DNA of 64,000 nt, from contig CM053162.1 of the NCBI GenBank assembly GCA_028571685.1, positions 69,924,351 through 69,988,350 of the forward strand, in the 5' to 3' direction. This document shows, piece by piece, positions 23,051-33,274 of the stretch. The DNA comes from Heterohyrax brucei (taxonomy: Eukaryota > Chordata > Mammalia > Hyracoidea > Procaviidae). How positions within the stretch are numbered: the first letter of the stretch is position 1; each line of letters begins with the position of its first letter. A model generated the notes under the pieces. That model had not been told where the DNA came from, searched no databases, and saw nothing but the letters and a program-made list of their open reading frames with translations. Position numbers and translations under genes: made by a program.

Positions 23051-24047
23051 AGATCCCTACTATAAGAACTTAAAAACAAACTCATGCATAGAAGAAAAGA
23101 CTCTCTGATGGCTACAAGGGTGGGGAGGGAGGGAGAGAGAGAATGGGGTATTGATTAAATAGTTGATAGAAATTTGGTTGGGTGAAATCTGTGACAGCAC
23201 ACATTAGAAAGAAGATCAGTTTTAACTGGACTTCAACATAACAGAATTACTCCTCCCATCTTAACCCAATATTGCAAGGATGGAGTAGCTGGGGTGGGGG
23301 TCTGGGGACCATGCTCTCAGGGGACATCAAGGCCAGTCAGCATAACTAGTGCTTTGCTAAGAGAGTCCTCCACACCCCAAATTCGTAAGTGGCATCTGGG
23401 GTCTTAAAAAGCTGCCAAGCTGCCATCTGAGCTGCACCAAATGGTCCCAACTCAGCAGGAACAGATGATCTCCAAGGACCAAAATGACATGTGGCAAAGA
23501 CAATCTAGAAGACAGAGAGACCCAAGTGAGCGGGTGACTACATCAACATCTGACTGGAAGAAGTGGATGGTGCCTGGCCACCAGTGATAGCCGTGATGGG
23601 ACTCACAAGGCTGAGTCTCACTGGCAACACAAAAATAAGAAGGGGTGCACCCTGAGATCTCCACTAAAAGACCACAATTGATGATCTAGGGGCCTCTGGC
23701 TTCCCATGGGAGCATGGTCGCTGGCCCTTATGCTGCCCCTGTCCATAAATCATAACGGAGGTCAACTCTGGACAGAAACAGATTGCACTTGGCAACACAG
23801 AGCAACCACATCATGTGTGTACTTTATGGTCCTATGCATCTGTTGGATTTCTTCTGGCTGATCTCTTACTGGACCCAGGGGAGAGCGTGGAGAGGAGGGG
23901 ACAGGAGATTTTTAAGAGGATATGACACATGCAGAACAAAGAGGAGGAGTGTGCTGTCACCGGGCAGGGAGAGCAGTGGGAGCCGCTCATTGGTGGGTAT
24001 GCAAATTTATATGGGATTGTATACTCTCACTCAAACATAATAGGTAA
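23051..24047 (+). other. L1-B 3' UTR
   Basis: It begins after the ORF2 end with a G-rich run ('gggtggggagggagggagag', 23110-23132), as is usual for mammalian L1 3' UTRs, and continues for about 1 kb to the right target-site duplication. No strong poly(A) tail remains; only 'taggtaaaca' precedes the duplication. Short frames (23452-23664 -, 23783-24040 +) are spurious. Confidence 0.7.
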
Positions 24048-24062
24048 ACAAATAAATGTCTC
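24048..24062 (+). repeat. Right target-site duplication of L1-B
   Basis: acaaataaatgtctc, partner of 16882-16896. It fixes the 3' edge of L1-B. Confidence 0.75.
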
Positions 24063-25564
24063 AAGTGATAGTATATCACCCTCTGATCGAAACACTCCTT
24101 TAATCTAGTAGTCTCAGGTCAAGCCCCATAGGCTTAGTTCTAAAACCACTTCGTCAAGGATCTCAGTCACTGAGTCTCCGCGTTTTCCTGATCACCCCAC
24201 TCGCAGCTCTCCTGCACCAGCGTTCTCCCCTCTGACCTGCAGCTCACAGTCCATCACTTACTGCTATGCGTGTTCTCGGAAGCTAGACTTATGTATGTGT
24301 TAAGACAATGTTGTCATATGAAATAAATGAATTATGGGATTATAAATCAGTTTTTCTCCTCAAAATTCTATAAATATAAGACACACTTCTAAACTGGAGC
24401 TGAAGCACCTCCCGGGGGTGACTTCTCAGCCAAATAATCAATTTGGCTATAAAATAAACAAGAACACCTGTTCCCCTTGGAACAATCAACTAAATGAGAC
24501 CAAATGGGCAATTTTTGCCTCAAACCAAAGATGAGAAGGCAAGGAGGGAAGGGACCCTGGAGGGATGGAATAGCAGAAAGCAGGCAGAAATGGGGAGAGT
24601 GCCGACACTTTGCAGGGACAGCAACAACTGTCCATTTGTCTATGAACTGTAGAATGGGAAGCCAATCTCCTGGGTAAACTTTCACCCCAAATACAATAAA
24701 ATATTCAAAAAAAATCAGTAAGTATTGCTGCACTGACATTCCACCTTTGGTACTACAGACATGAAGACTGAAGACATTTTATCTTCTGGAAGAATCTTTT
24801 CTACTTAATCTCTCATACAATAGATTTTCTTTATCGTTAAAATCTCAGTCTATTTGCCACGAAGTATCTATACATGAATTCCTTTTCACTGACTGCCTAG
24901 AATATATTCAGCTGTTCTAATCTGCATCTACCCATCTTTGTAAAAGTCGTTAAATTTTTCTTTCATTTGAGTTTATTGAATTATTCTTCTGTTCTCTCCT
25001 TCAGGGACACCTATTATTTATAATTTATGCCTTCAATGTCTGCTTCTCTGGCTTATCATTTGCCTCTCTCTTTTTCCCTTTAAATTCTTCAGGACTCCTC
25101 TCCGGTTGCCTTCCACATCCCTGACTGACTTGTCTGTAACATAAATTCTCCTTTTCTTATTCCTGAAAGTATGGTTTTCATTTCTTTCACTGGATTTTTA
25201 TTTTCTCTGAGGTCCTTCTTTGTTTAATCCACAGCATTTTCTTCTCATTCACAGCTCGTTCCTCTCTCTTCCCTTCCCTGTCTGCTTCTCTGTATGGGGA
25301 TTATGCTTTCTTGTGCTCTGAAGATGCTGAAGACTTGCCTGAAAAAGACTTCTGCACCCTTCCATAGATCCTTTTCAGAACTAAGTTCTTCCTTGGATCT
25401 TCTAGATGTTATTTCCTCTGCTCTGTTTAGTGGTCATATATGTGGCGAAGTTCTGTTACTCTCCTTGAATGAAGCAAAGCTCTAGACAATGTAAGTAAAT
25501 TACTGTCTCTTATCTCTATGGATGCTATTGAATTATTTGTAATATACTTCTCAGGTCACAAAGT
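24063..25564. other. Unassigned DNA; second half pyrimidine-rich
   Basis: 24063-24738 shows nothing, and the 116-residue minus frame at 24389-24739 has no motif. 24960-25300 is T/C-rich with phrases like 'tcttctgttctctccttcag', which may be an old antisense LINE leader or ORF1, but this is not secure. Confidence 0.3.
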
Positions 25565-25752
25565 CTCTGGGTAGTGAAAAGGGTAAGATACTTAGCTGCT
25601 AACAAATGGTTGAAAGTTCAAGTCTAGCCAAAGGCACCTCAGAAGAAGAGCCAGGTAATCTACTTCTGAAAAATAAGTCATTGAAAACCGTTTTATCTGA
25701 CAACATGGGGTTGCAGTCAGTCAGAATCAGCTCAACGGCAACTAGTTAGGCT
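25565..25752 (+). mobile_element. AfroSINE, long subfamily
   Basis: Weak head 'ctgggtagtgaaaagggtaa', then 'aggcacctcagaagaagagc', 'ggtaatctacttctgaaaaa', 'ccattgaaaacc'-like 'gtcattgaaaaccg' and 'gtcagaatcagctcaacggc'. Confidence 0.85.
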
Positions 25753-26529
25753 GTCACATAGGAGACGTCTAGAAGTTGGTATGTTTTGTTCTCTGCTCGA
25801 CTTCCAATTTCTAGCAAGCTTTGGTCCGGTCACATTCGGAAGGATTTTCCATTGCCTAAGTCTTTGATGAGGGGAACTCACAGAACATTTCAAACAAGGA
25901 AAAAACTTCTTTTCCTAGCATAAGTTGTGAGCACATCCTCTCCATCACTGCTTCTGCTCCCCTGCACAGAACATTCTTATTTTAGAGGTGGAGGTGGGAG
26001 GGAGAAGACGATCCCTCCCAAGATGAACGCACGCTTGCACCATCTCCTCCGTTTCCTAATCTGCAGTTTGCTTGCAGTTGGTCTCCCTGAGCAGACTTTG
26101 AAAGCTGTAAATTAAGGAGTTGCAGAAATAGAGGTTGAGCAAAAAATTGGAGGGTTTCCTTAAAGCTATGCATTTTATGCCCATTTTCACCCATAGCAAG
26201 GCTGCTGAAATTGCGGATAATCTCTGTACTCAGAAGGACACCTTAGCCAACTTTTTAAGGTGACTTTTCTACCATCTTAAGAACCATCAATTTTCTACCC
26301 AGAAAGCAGCACGTTCCTCTTTCTTTATTTGAAAACAGGCTGTAGCCTGCACTAGACAGGGCACAAGTGAAGTACTGCCTCCAGTTGCAGAAGCATTTCC
26401 CTACTAGGGTCTCAAACAATGGTAGAGCTGCTTATTGCCCTCTCCCTAGAAATTTCAGGCAACAAGGTCAGGGAAAATTCTAGAATTTTGAACTCGAGGG
26501 GTAGATTCCAGATCATCTGGTTCAAGGCA
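25753..26529. other. Unassigned DNA
   Basis: No recognisable gene or repeat. Opposed short frames at 25927-26115 (+) and 25982-26194 (-) overlap and lack motifs. Confidence 0.35.
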
Positions 26530-26640
26530 CTAACTCTGCAGATGAGAAAACTGTGGAATAGGACAAACTTCGTACAAACTTAGACACGGGCAGAACTGAT
26601 AGAAATCCAGTTTTTCAGAATCTCAGCTCAGGTTGTTACT
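26530..26640 (-). repeat. MIR-like fragment
   Basis: 'actctgcagatgagaaaact' followed by 'gtggaatagg' resembles the reversed MIR core (gatgaggaaactgaggc). It is short and diverged. Confidence 0.4.
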
Positions 26641-26654
26641 GTTAGTGACACCAC

Positions 26655-26850
26655 TCTGTCTGTTGTGGTTGGGTGCCGCGGAGTCCATTTTGAGTCACAG
26701 CAATCTCCTGTGACAGTAGAACTGCCCCCTAAGGTTGTCTAGGCTGTAATGTAGATGGAAGTATATTGCCAGATCTTTCTCCCCAAGAGCTGCTGGGTGA
26801 GTTCAAACCACCAAACCTTGGGTTAGCAGCTCGATGCTTAGCTGTTGATT
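26655..26850 (-). mobile_element. AfroSINE, long subfamily, diverged
   Basis: 'gccgcggagtccattttgag', 'gtagaactgccccctaaggt', an extended middle, then 'ccttgggttagcagctcgat'. Confidence 0.8.
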
Positions 26851-27374
26851 CAGCGGGTTTCCTTTGTGCAGCCTGTTACTACGTGGGCAGCCTGTCCTTC
26901 TTAGTAGAGGATGGCCTCGGCAGTGTGCAGGGAGGGAGGCAGAGGCTCTGCCCTCGGTGCAGTGCAGCTGCCGTCAAGTCTGTCCATCCTGTTGTCTCAG
27001 ACTGCTACTGAGTTTATCGCCACATGAAGCCACCATGCACGCCAACTTCTAGAACAACAACAAAAAAAAAAAAGCAAAAAAGGGACATTTCCACAGGCAG
27101 CAGAAACATTAAATTGCTCTAAAGATACGTCAAGGAAGGAAGTTTTTCCCCCCTTTCTTATCCCAGCTTTGTATTGACTAGTATTTGACACGTGTGATGA
27201 TTGAAAAATATCAGCTCCTTGTTATATATCATAGGTCAAAGATACAAGCTAAGAGCATTCATGAATTGATAACCATTGTATGTGAATGCCAATATTGTTT
27301 GATTGATTTCAGTTCTGAATTTGAAAGGCTAGGTGTATAAGTTTGATGCTTAACAATCACGGACAGGGTTATAT
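26851..27374. other. Unassigned DNA
   Basis: An A-rich run (aacaacaacaaaaaaaaaaa, about 27054-27073) follows 'gtgcagctgccgtcaagtct' (26960-26979), perhaps a SINE/RTE tail scrap. Nothing else is seen. Confidence 0.35.
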
Positions 27375-27932
27375 GAGAACTGCCAATTAAGTTCTCTGTA
27401 CTTATCCTATAAAAAGTACTACATACCTCACTGCTGAATCGCACTCTGGTTACCTTCAAAGTCCTCCCCATAGGAAGCTGTGCACTGACGCCAGCACTTA
27501 GTCTACTCTTCATAGAAATTTTGGAACTCTTTTTGGAATGGCCATCGGAGCTGTTGTCGTATTACACTTCATGTCCTGAATGTCATGAAAATGTCTTCCT
27601 TTCAATGTTTCCCGTATCTTTGGGTAAAGAAAAAAGTCATTTGGGGCCAGGTCAGGTTAGTAGTCACGGTGTTCCAATACAGTTATTTGTTTACTGGCTA
27701 AAAACTCCCTCACAAACAACTACATAATTAAGTTGGCAAACTTGCCACCGTGCCCCTGTGTGCAATGACCATTTCAGAAAGAGTTCCAAAATTGCTTTGA
27801 AGTGTGGACTAGGCACTGGCATCAGTGTATAGCTTCCAGGGGGAGTACTTTGAAGGTGAATGTAGTGATACTCAGCAGTGAAGTAACAACTAGCAGTTAG
27901 AACATTCGAGTTCTCAGATTTCATTGTCAGCC
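27375..27932 (+). mobile_element. Foldback mariner element 3 (best-preserved copy)
   Basis: Ends are gagaactgccaattaagttc (left) and tttcattgtcagcc (right). The left arm, about 27375-27545, is matched in inverted orientation by about 27765-27932. Between them lie a transposase 3' remnant ('ggtaaagaaaaaagtcattt', 'aaaactccctcacaaacaac') and a short spacer (taattaagttggcaaacttg). The left-arm and spacer order equals the outer part of the mariner at 39233 up to 'ctccctca', after which the sequences diverge. Confidence 0.8.
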
Positions 27933-28051
27933 TTGTACACAGTGACTCAGGCTTCTGTGAGGATAAAGAAGGATGACTTAACACTTTATGTGTGCCAGGG
28001 GGATTATGTAGGGAGACTCTGGAATGCGTATTCAACATGAGTTAGTCTGAG

Positions 28052-28546
28052 TGTCATGGGTTAAATTGGTATCCCCCCAAAATATGTATAGAAATTGAGT
28101 TGTGATTACCAGTGTTGTGTGATTGCCCTTCATTTTGTGATTTTCACATGCTGTACATTAAAGAGGATTAGGGTGGGACTGTAAATCTCTTCTAAAGGTC
28201 ACCTCCCTGCTCCACTGTAAATGGAGTTTCCATGGGTTGTACCACCTTTTATCATTTTAGCCTACAGGGGATAAAAGAAAAGGGAAGCAAGCAGAGAGTT
28301 GGGAACTTCATACTATCATGAAAGCAGCCCTAGAGTGCACCCTTCAGATCTGAGGTTCCTATACCAGGATGTCCCTAACCACAGACTGATATAACACAAA
28401 GCCATTAAAGAGGGAAAGCCTTCCCCTGGAGCGGACACCCTGAATTTGGACTTGTAGCCTACTGGACTGTGTGAGAATAAACTTTTCTTTGTTAAGGCTA
28501 TCCACTCGTGGGATTTCTGTTAGAGCAATACCAGCTGACTAAAACA
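28052..28546 (+). mobile_element. Solo LTR, MaLR-like, same subfamily as 14722
   Basis: Start tgtcatgggttaaattggta, middle 'gattagggtgggactgtaaa' and 'acctccctgctcc', end 'ctatccactcgtgggatttc' then 'ctgactaaaaca'. The length of 495 bp is typical of a MaLR LTR. Confidence 0.85.
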
Positions 28547-28596
28547 CGGATAGCACACATCCCATTCTTTTTCTACATCCTCTCCTCACCTCCAAT

Positions 28597-28825
28597 AGAG
28601 CAAAGGCTTTAGAGCCAAAATGAAATGAATTCAAATCCACGTTCCACAGCTGTATGCACTGGGTAAATTGCTTAAACACTCCAGTTTATGTTTTGCATCT
28701 ATACATGGAAGACACAATCTTTTTATGTATTATTATTTTTGTGCATATGAAATCAGAACGCATTGTATGTTAAGCTCCTAGGTTCATGCCTGTAATCTGA
28801 ATATTCAACAAATGTTAGTGCTTTT
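28597..28825 (+). repeat. MIR (old tRNA-derived SINE)
   Basis: 'ggctttagagccaaaatg', 'gaattcaaatccacgttcca', 'gcactgggtaaattgcttaa' and a distant 'tattcaacaaatgttagt' follow MIR order. Confidence 0.7.
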
Positions 28826-29099
28826 CTCCTATACAGAGAAAAATTTGCAAATCCAGATACAAGCGATGTTAAACAAATATTATATCCCTAGGATCAGAAA
28901 CTACCACTGCCTGGCAACAAGACTGGAAATGATCCATATTTGTGCCCATTCCAAAGAAAGGTGATCCAACAGAATACTTAAATTATTGAATGATATCATT
29001 AAAATCACATGGAAGTAAAATTTTGCTGAAGATAATTCAAAAATAGTTTCAGCAGTACATTAACAGGGAACTGCCAGAAATTCAAGACAGATTCAAAGG

Positions 29100-29555
29100 A
29101 GAGTGAGGAACAAGAGATATCACTGCTGATGTCACATGGATCTTGGCTGAAAGTAGAGACTACCAGAAAGATGTTTACTTGTGTTTTATTAACTATGCAG
29201 AGGAATTTGACTATGTGGATCATAACAAATTATGGAGAGTGTTGCAAAGAGTGGGGTTTCTACCACACTTCACTGTACTCATGTGGAAACTGTGTATGGG
29301 CCAAGAGGGAGAACAAAGGGACGCCGTGCAGTTTAAAATCAGGAAAAGTGTGTGATAGGGCTATATCATTTCATCATATTTAATCTGTACAATGAGCAAA
29401 TAATCCAAGAATCTGGATTATATCAGAATCAGAGGAAGACTCATTAACAACCTATTATATGCCGATGACACAATCTTCCTTGCTGAAACAGAAAAGGACT
29501 TGAAGCACTTACTGATGAAGACAGAAGAAGACAGCCTTCAATATGGATTACACCT
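29100..29555 (+). pseudogene. RTE-B reverse transcriptase core remnant
   Basis: Frames at 29129-29383 and 29143-29355 overlap out of register. The second, MAESRDYQKDVYLCFINYAE then FDYVDHNKLWRVLQRVGF, is the RTE palm region with its FxDxxxAFD-like motif degraded (INYAEEFDYV, where aspartate would be expected). YADDTIFLAET at about 29458-29490 preserves the second catalytic pair. RTE-A shows the opposite loss. Confidence 0.75.
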
Positions 29556-29949
29556 TGTTACAAAGTGAATTGTGTAAACTTGGTTAAACCAGTATACCTA
29601 GTATTGTATGACAGTCCATCACTTGGTCCTCTGATGTGATTTCTGTGCATGTTATAAATCCTGTCTCTGAGATGTTAATGTGGTGGGATTAGCAGCAGTT
29701 GTATAAATGAGGCAGGACTCAGTCCACAATATTAGGCTCCAAAGCTCCCGTGCTGAGAAATTCTTGGACAAGAGGAAGACTGATGACAATGCCCTGCCTC
29801 AGAGCTGGCAGACAGAGAAAGCCTACCCCTGGGGCAGGCACCCTGAATTCAGACGTTCAGCATTCTAGGTTGTGAGAGAATAAGTTTCTCTCTGTGAACA
29901 CCACCCACTTCTGGTATTTCTGTTATAGTAGCACTAGATGACTATGATG
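29556..29949 (+). mobile_element. Solo LTR inserted in RTE-B
   Basis: Begins tgttacaaagtgaattgtgt and finishes with 'accacccacttctggtattt' and 'gcactagatgactatga', the MaLR/ERVL-type end. A 5-bp duplication, cacct, lies at 29551-29555 and 29950-29954. Comparison with RTE-A (ttgcacctcaacatc, about 11132-11146) shows that this site was uninterrupted RTE sequence. Confidence 0.85.
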
Positions 29950-29960
29950 CACCTCATCAT

Positions 29961-30112
29961 GCCACGCCAGCCAAGTGCCGTCAAGTCGGATCCGACTCAT
30001 GGCGACCCTAGGGACCAGGGTAGAACTGACCCCCAGAGTGTTCAAGGAGCACCTGGTGGATTTGAACTGCTGACCTTGTGGTTAGCAGTGGTAGCATGTA
30101 ATCCACTACACT
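29961..30112 (-). mobile_element. Full-length young AfroSINE with 10-bp duplication
   Basis: Reversed SINE beginning with the tail gccacgccagccaagtgccg and containing 'ggatccgactcatggcgacc', 'aaggagcacctggtggattt' and 'gtggttagcagtggtagc'. The repeat acctcatcat flanks it at 29951-29960 and 30113-30122. There is no poly(A); the tail is GCCA-type. It sits inside the right-hand duplication of the LTR and so is younger than it. Confidence 0.92.
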
Positions 30113-30731
30113 ACCTCATCATAAAGAAGACAAAATTCTCACAACTGGATCAATAAACAACATCATAATAAATAGTGAAGTCAAGAAATCAAGCTATGCA
30201 TTGTATTCAGCAAATGTTTTGCAAAACACATCTTTGAAGTGTTCAGAAGCAAAGGTACCTCTTTGAGGACTAAAGTGCACCTGATCCCAGCCGTAGTATT
30301 TTCACTAGTCTCATATGAATGCAAAAGCTGGAAAATGAATAAGAAAGACTGAAGAACTGATGTATTTCAGTTGATGTTAGTGAAGAATATTGAATATACT
30401 ATGGACTGTCCAAAGAAGAACAAATCTGTCTTGGAAAATGTACAGCCAGAATGTCCCGTCGAAGGGAGAATGGCCAGATTCTGTCTTATGTACTTTGGGT
30501 ATGCCATCAGAAGATACTAGTCCCTGAAGAAGGCCATAACCCTTTGTGAAGTGAACAGCCAGTGAAAAGAAAGAAGACCTTCAACTAGATGGACCTGCCC
30601 AGCAGCTGTAACAACGGGCTCAAACATGGCAGTGGTTATTAGGTGGTGCAGGACCAGGCAGTGTTTCGTTCTGTCGTGCTCGGAGCCTCTGAGTCAGAAC
30701 AGACTCCAAGGCACCTGGCAACAACCACCAC

Positions 30732-31010
30732 CAGAGTGCTCCTTGGAAGCGAGGGTAGCAAGATTCAGCTTGGTTACTTCAGACACATCGTCAGGAAGGG
30801 CCGATCACCAGAAAAGGACATCAGAGTTGGCGAAGATGAGGGTCATCAAAAATGAGGGTGACCCTCAGTGAGGCAGATGGGTACAATGGGCACAACAAGT
30901 GACTGAAACGTACCAATGAACATGAAGACGGCACAAGAGTGGGCAGAGCATTGTCCTGTGACACATAAGCTCACCTTGAGTTGGAAGCAACTTGATGGTA
31001 CCTAACAATG
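30732..31010 (+). mobile_element. RTE 3' fragment (RTE-C), abutting RTE-B
   Basis: Restarts the RTE 3' region immediately after RTE-B ends: 'gagtgctccttggaagcgag', 'gacacatcgtcaggaagggc', 'gcagagcattgtcctgtgac', 'gcaacttgatggtacctaac' and then aatgacaacaag. Two 3' ends in tandem indicate a separate insertion into, or just after, the tail of RTE-B. Confidence 0.85.
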
Positions 31011-31072
31011 ACAACAAGTCTTTGAATTCAATACTCTGCTTTGCTTTAAATTACATATACTAGGTCTGACAA

Positions 31073-31579
31073 TTAAGTCCATGAACTTCATTGTTCTAAC
31101 TGCTACATAACTCATGGCTGAATATCACTATGCTCATCTTCGAAGTACTCCCCTTGGGAGACTATGCATAGACTTTCTGGAATGGTCATTGAGCATTGTG
31201 GCCTGGAAGCATGTTTGCAAACTTAATGGTATAGTTGTCTGTAAGGGAGTTTTTAGCCAGTGAACAAAGAACTGTATTGGAACACCCTGCCTGCTCACCT
31301 GATCTGGCCCCCAACGACGTTTTTTCTTTACCCAAAGATAAAGGAAATACTGAAAGGAAGACATTTTTATGACATACAGGACACCAAAGGTAGTACAATG
31401 ACAGTTCTAATGGCCATTCCAGAAAAAAAGTTCCAAAATTGCTTTGAAGGGTGGACTAGCCACTGGCATCAGTGCATAGTTTCCCAAGGGGAGGACTCTG
31501 AAGGTGACTATAGTGATATTTAGCAATGAGGTACATAACATTTTTTCTAGGATTAGTTCACAAACTTAGTTGTCAAACC
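31073..31579 (-). mobile_element. Foldback mariner element 4
   Basis: Cleanest termini of the family: TA then ggtctgacaattaagtccat on the left, and aaacttagttgtcaaacc on the right. The orientation is opposite to 27375. The right arm keeps an 87-residue transposase C-terminal frame (31260-31523) containing FFLYPKIKEILKGRHFYDIQ and FQNCFEGWTSHWHQC, which belong to the mariner catalytic-domain end. The arms are inverted copies of about 110-170 bp. Confidence 0.85.
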
Positions 31580-31664
31580 TCATATATATATATATTACAT
31601 CATCTCCTGGTATATTTATTTATTTAACACTTTATATCCATACCAATTCAATTCCAACAAATAC

Positions 31665-32170
31665 CATGAATCTTTATGAACCAGGACTGTTCTATGCACG
31701 TGGGATACATCAACGAGCAGAATGGACGAAAACCTCTAATCTTCTGGAAGACACATTCTAGGAAAGAGAGAGATAATAAATCACAAACATAATAAGCATG
31801 CGAAACTGTTAAACAAAACTCGTTGGAGCTGAGTCAATCCCAACTCATGGCAAGCCTGTAGAGCAGAGTAGAACTGTTCCACAGGGTTTCTGAGGCTGTA
31901 ATCTTTACAGAAGCAGCTGCTGGGTTTGAACCACAGACATTGCAGCTCCAACACTCATAATAAGCTTGTTAGAAACTGACAAATGGTATGACAGAAAGCC
32001 AGCACACGTAAGAGATACGTGGAGTGCGTGCAGGAAAAGTCTTTCACTTTAAATGCCACGGTCAAATTAGGCTTCATTGAGAAATCAATATTTGAGCAAG
32101 AATTTGAAGGAAGTAAGGGAGTGAGCTAAGAAAGTATCACAACCTTGAAAAATACCCCAACAATTACCAA
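31665..32170 (+). repeat. Ancient mammalian repeat (L2-like), SINE-interrupted
   Basis: 'ccaggactgttctatgcacg', 'gagcagaatggacgaaaacc' and, after the SINE, 'tttgagcaagaatttgaagg' and 'gagtgagctaagaaag' follow the order of a widespread old repeat (compare 53395 and 54245). Family name uncertain. Confidence 0.5.
31810..31953 (-). mobile_element. AfroSINE, long subfamily
   Basis: 'gagctgagtcaatcccaact', 'gagcagagtagaactgttcc', 'ctgctgggtttgaaccacag'. The head end is truncated. Confidence 0.85.
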
Positions 32171-32245
32171 AGCAGTAAAAGGAAATATTGGATCATATTT
32201 TGACTCTCAAACTTTCCCTTGGAAAGCACATATCATGTCAACTTA
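32010..32245 (+). repeat. Local duplicate, copy A
   Basis: Alignable by eye with 35715-35955. Shared phrases include tattggatcatatt/tgttggatcatatt, ccccaacaattaccaaagca/gcccaacagttaccaaggca and atcatg at the end. The similarity continues beyond the old repeat it starts in. Confidence 0.6.
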
Positions 32246-32287
32246 CATTACATTGGCCAAAGAAAGTCAGTTGGCCACAATTAACTT

Positions 32288-32442
32288 TCACAAATCTGTT
32301 GCAATCAATTCTGATTCATAGGGACCCTACAGGACAGAGCAGAACTGCTCTATAGAATTTCCAAGGAGTACCTGGTAGATTTGAACTTACAGCCTTTCAG
32401 TTAGTCAGCCCTACCTCTTAACCAGTATGCAACCAGAGTTTC
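32288..32442 (-). mobile_element. AfroSINE
   Basis: 'ttgcaatcaattctgattca', 'accctacaggacagagcaga', 'tacctggtagatttgaactt', 'tcttaaccagtatgcaacca'. Nearly complete. Confidence 0.9.
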
Positions 32443-33274
32443 CTCCAGCTTTGAAGAGAATAGGGAAGTACAGTCCTACCAGGCATCTGAGAGGAAGAGA
32501 CAGTCAGTGCAAATATGCTCTGTGCGGAGCAAGGACAAAAGGGAACAAGAACAAATAAGCAAGGAGAAAGGAAGAGAAAATGAGGATGAGAGAAAAGGGA
32601 ATGGCAAGTTGAGTGGTTAGCTTTTGTAGTATTCACATTACTTTCTTTTGCCGTGAAATGTAAAACACTAAATCAAGGAGAGATTGGTATATTGGTCTAA
32701 TAGGAAGAAACTGTGGACTTAGCATCTGGTTTTCTCAGCATCATTTATATGAGCTAAACCAAAACACCTATGTCTATGACCTAGCTTCATCATTGCTAAG
32801 ATAAGAGTATCTTAGATTAGTGGATCAATAAACATAAATTAGCCCAATCTTTTCCATAAAGAAGAAATTTTAAATCTCTAAAGAATTGAAACAGAAAATG
32901 AGTGAACATTCTTAGTAGGTGGCTTAAAGCATTCAGCCAAAATCTTTCTAAATTTCTGTCTCTTCTCTCTTTATCAGTCTTGTTTTATCACTCAAAAGTG
33001 TGAATACTAGATGTCAAGGCTGTATTGATTTTAATTTAAAGGTCGCATCTTTTTTGGAAAAGGCAACATGATGGCACTCTTGGTGTTTCCTTTACATTTA
33101 TCACAACTTAAATGTGTTAGAAAAGTTGTGAAGAAAAGAAGCATGTGATTTGAGTCATAATCTTTAAAATCTTGTGTCAATTAAAAGTGAAGAGACATAG
33201 AAAGAAGCTGTTAGGAGATTCTTTTTCTTGAATTATTTTAAGTGTGTTAGATTGACCAACAACACACAAGGAAG
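32443..33274. other. Unassigned DNA
   Basis: AT-rich, with purine-rich stretches (32490-32610). No gene or named repeat recognised. Confidence 0.4.

Larger units (their letters stand above)
16897..24047 (+). mobile_element. Near-full-length L1 (L1-B), coding-dead
   Basis: About 7.15 kb between matching direct repeats. The order is CpG-rich 5' UTR (16897-17913), ORF1 relic (17914-18905), inter-ORF segment with 'ccaagaattatatatcgtg', ORF2 relic (19310 to about 23050) with endonuclease and reverse transcriptase, and a long 3' UTR to 24047. Presence of the 5' UTR shows that insertion was complete. Both ORFs have stops and frameshifts, so it cannot move itself. Confidence 0.88.
28892..30730 (+). 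mobile_element. RTE (BovB-like) LINE, 5'-truncated (RTE-B)
   Basis: Starts in the RT domain ('gtgcccattccaaagaaagg', the PKKGD motif) and continues through LAESRDYQKDVYLCFINYAE to a retained YADD box (29458-29469). It ends with the typical RTE 3' region ('aagaagaccttcaactagat', 'gagtcagaacagactccaag', 'gcacctggcaacaac'). An LTR (29556) and a SINE (29961) split it. Reading frames are broken. Confidence 0.85.

Noticed and set aside
24960..25300. A polypyrimidine tract with splice acceptors suggesting exons
   Set aside because: No conserved open frame or donor/acceptor pairing supports an exon; it looks more like old antisense LINE sequence.
26955..27010. A short RTE/SINE tail insertion before the A-rich run
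   Set aside because: 'gtgcagctgccgtcaagtct' is suggestive, but the surrounding sequence does not follow the SINE or RTE and no flanking duplication is visible.
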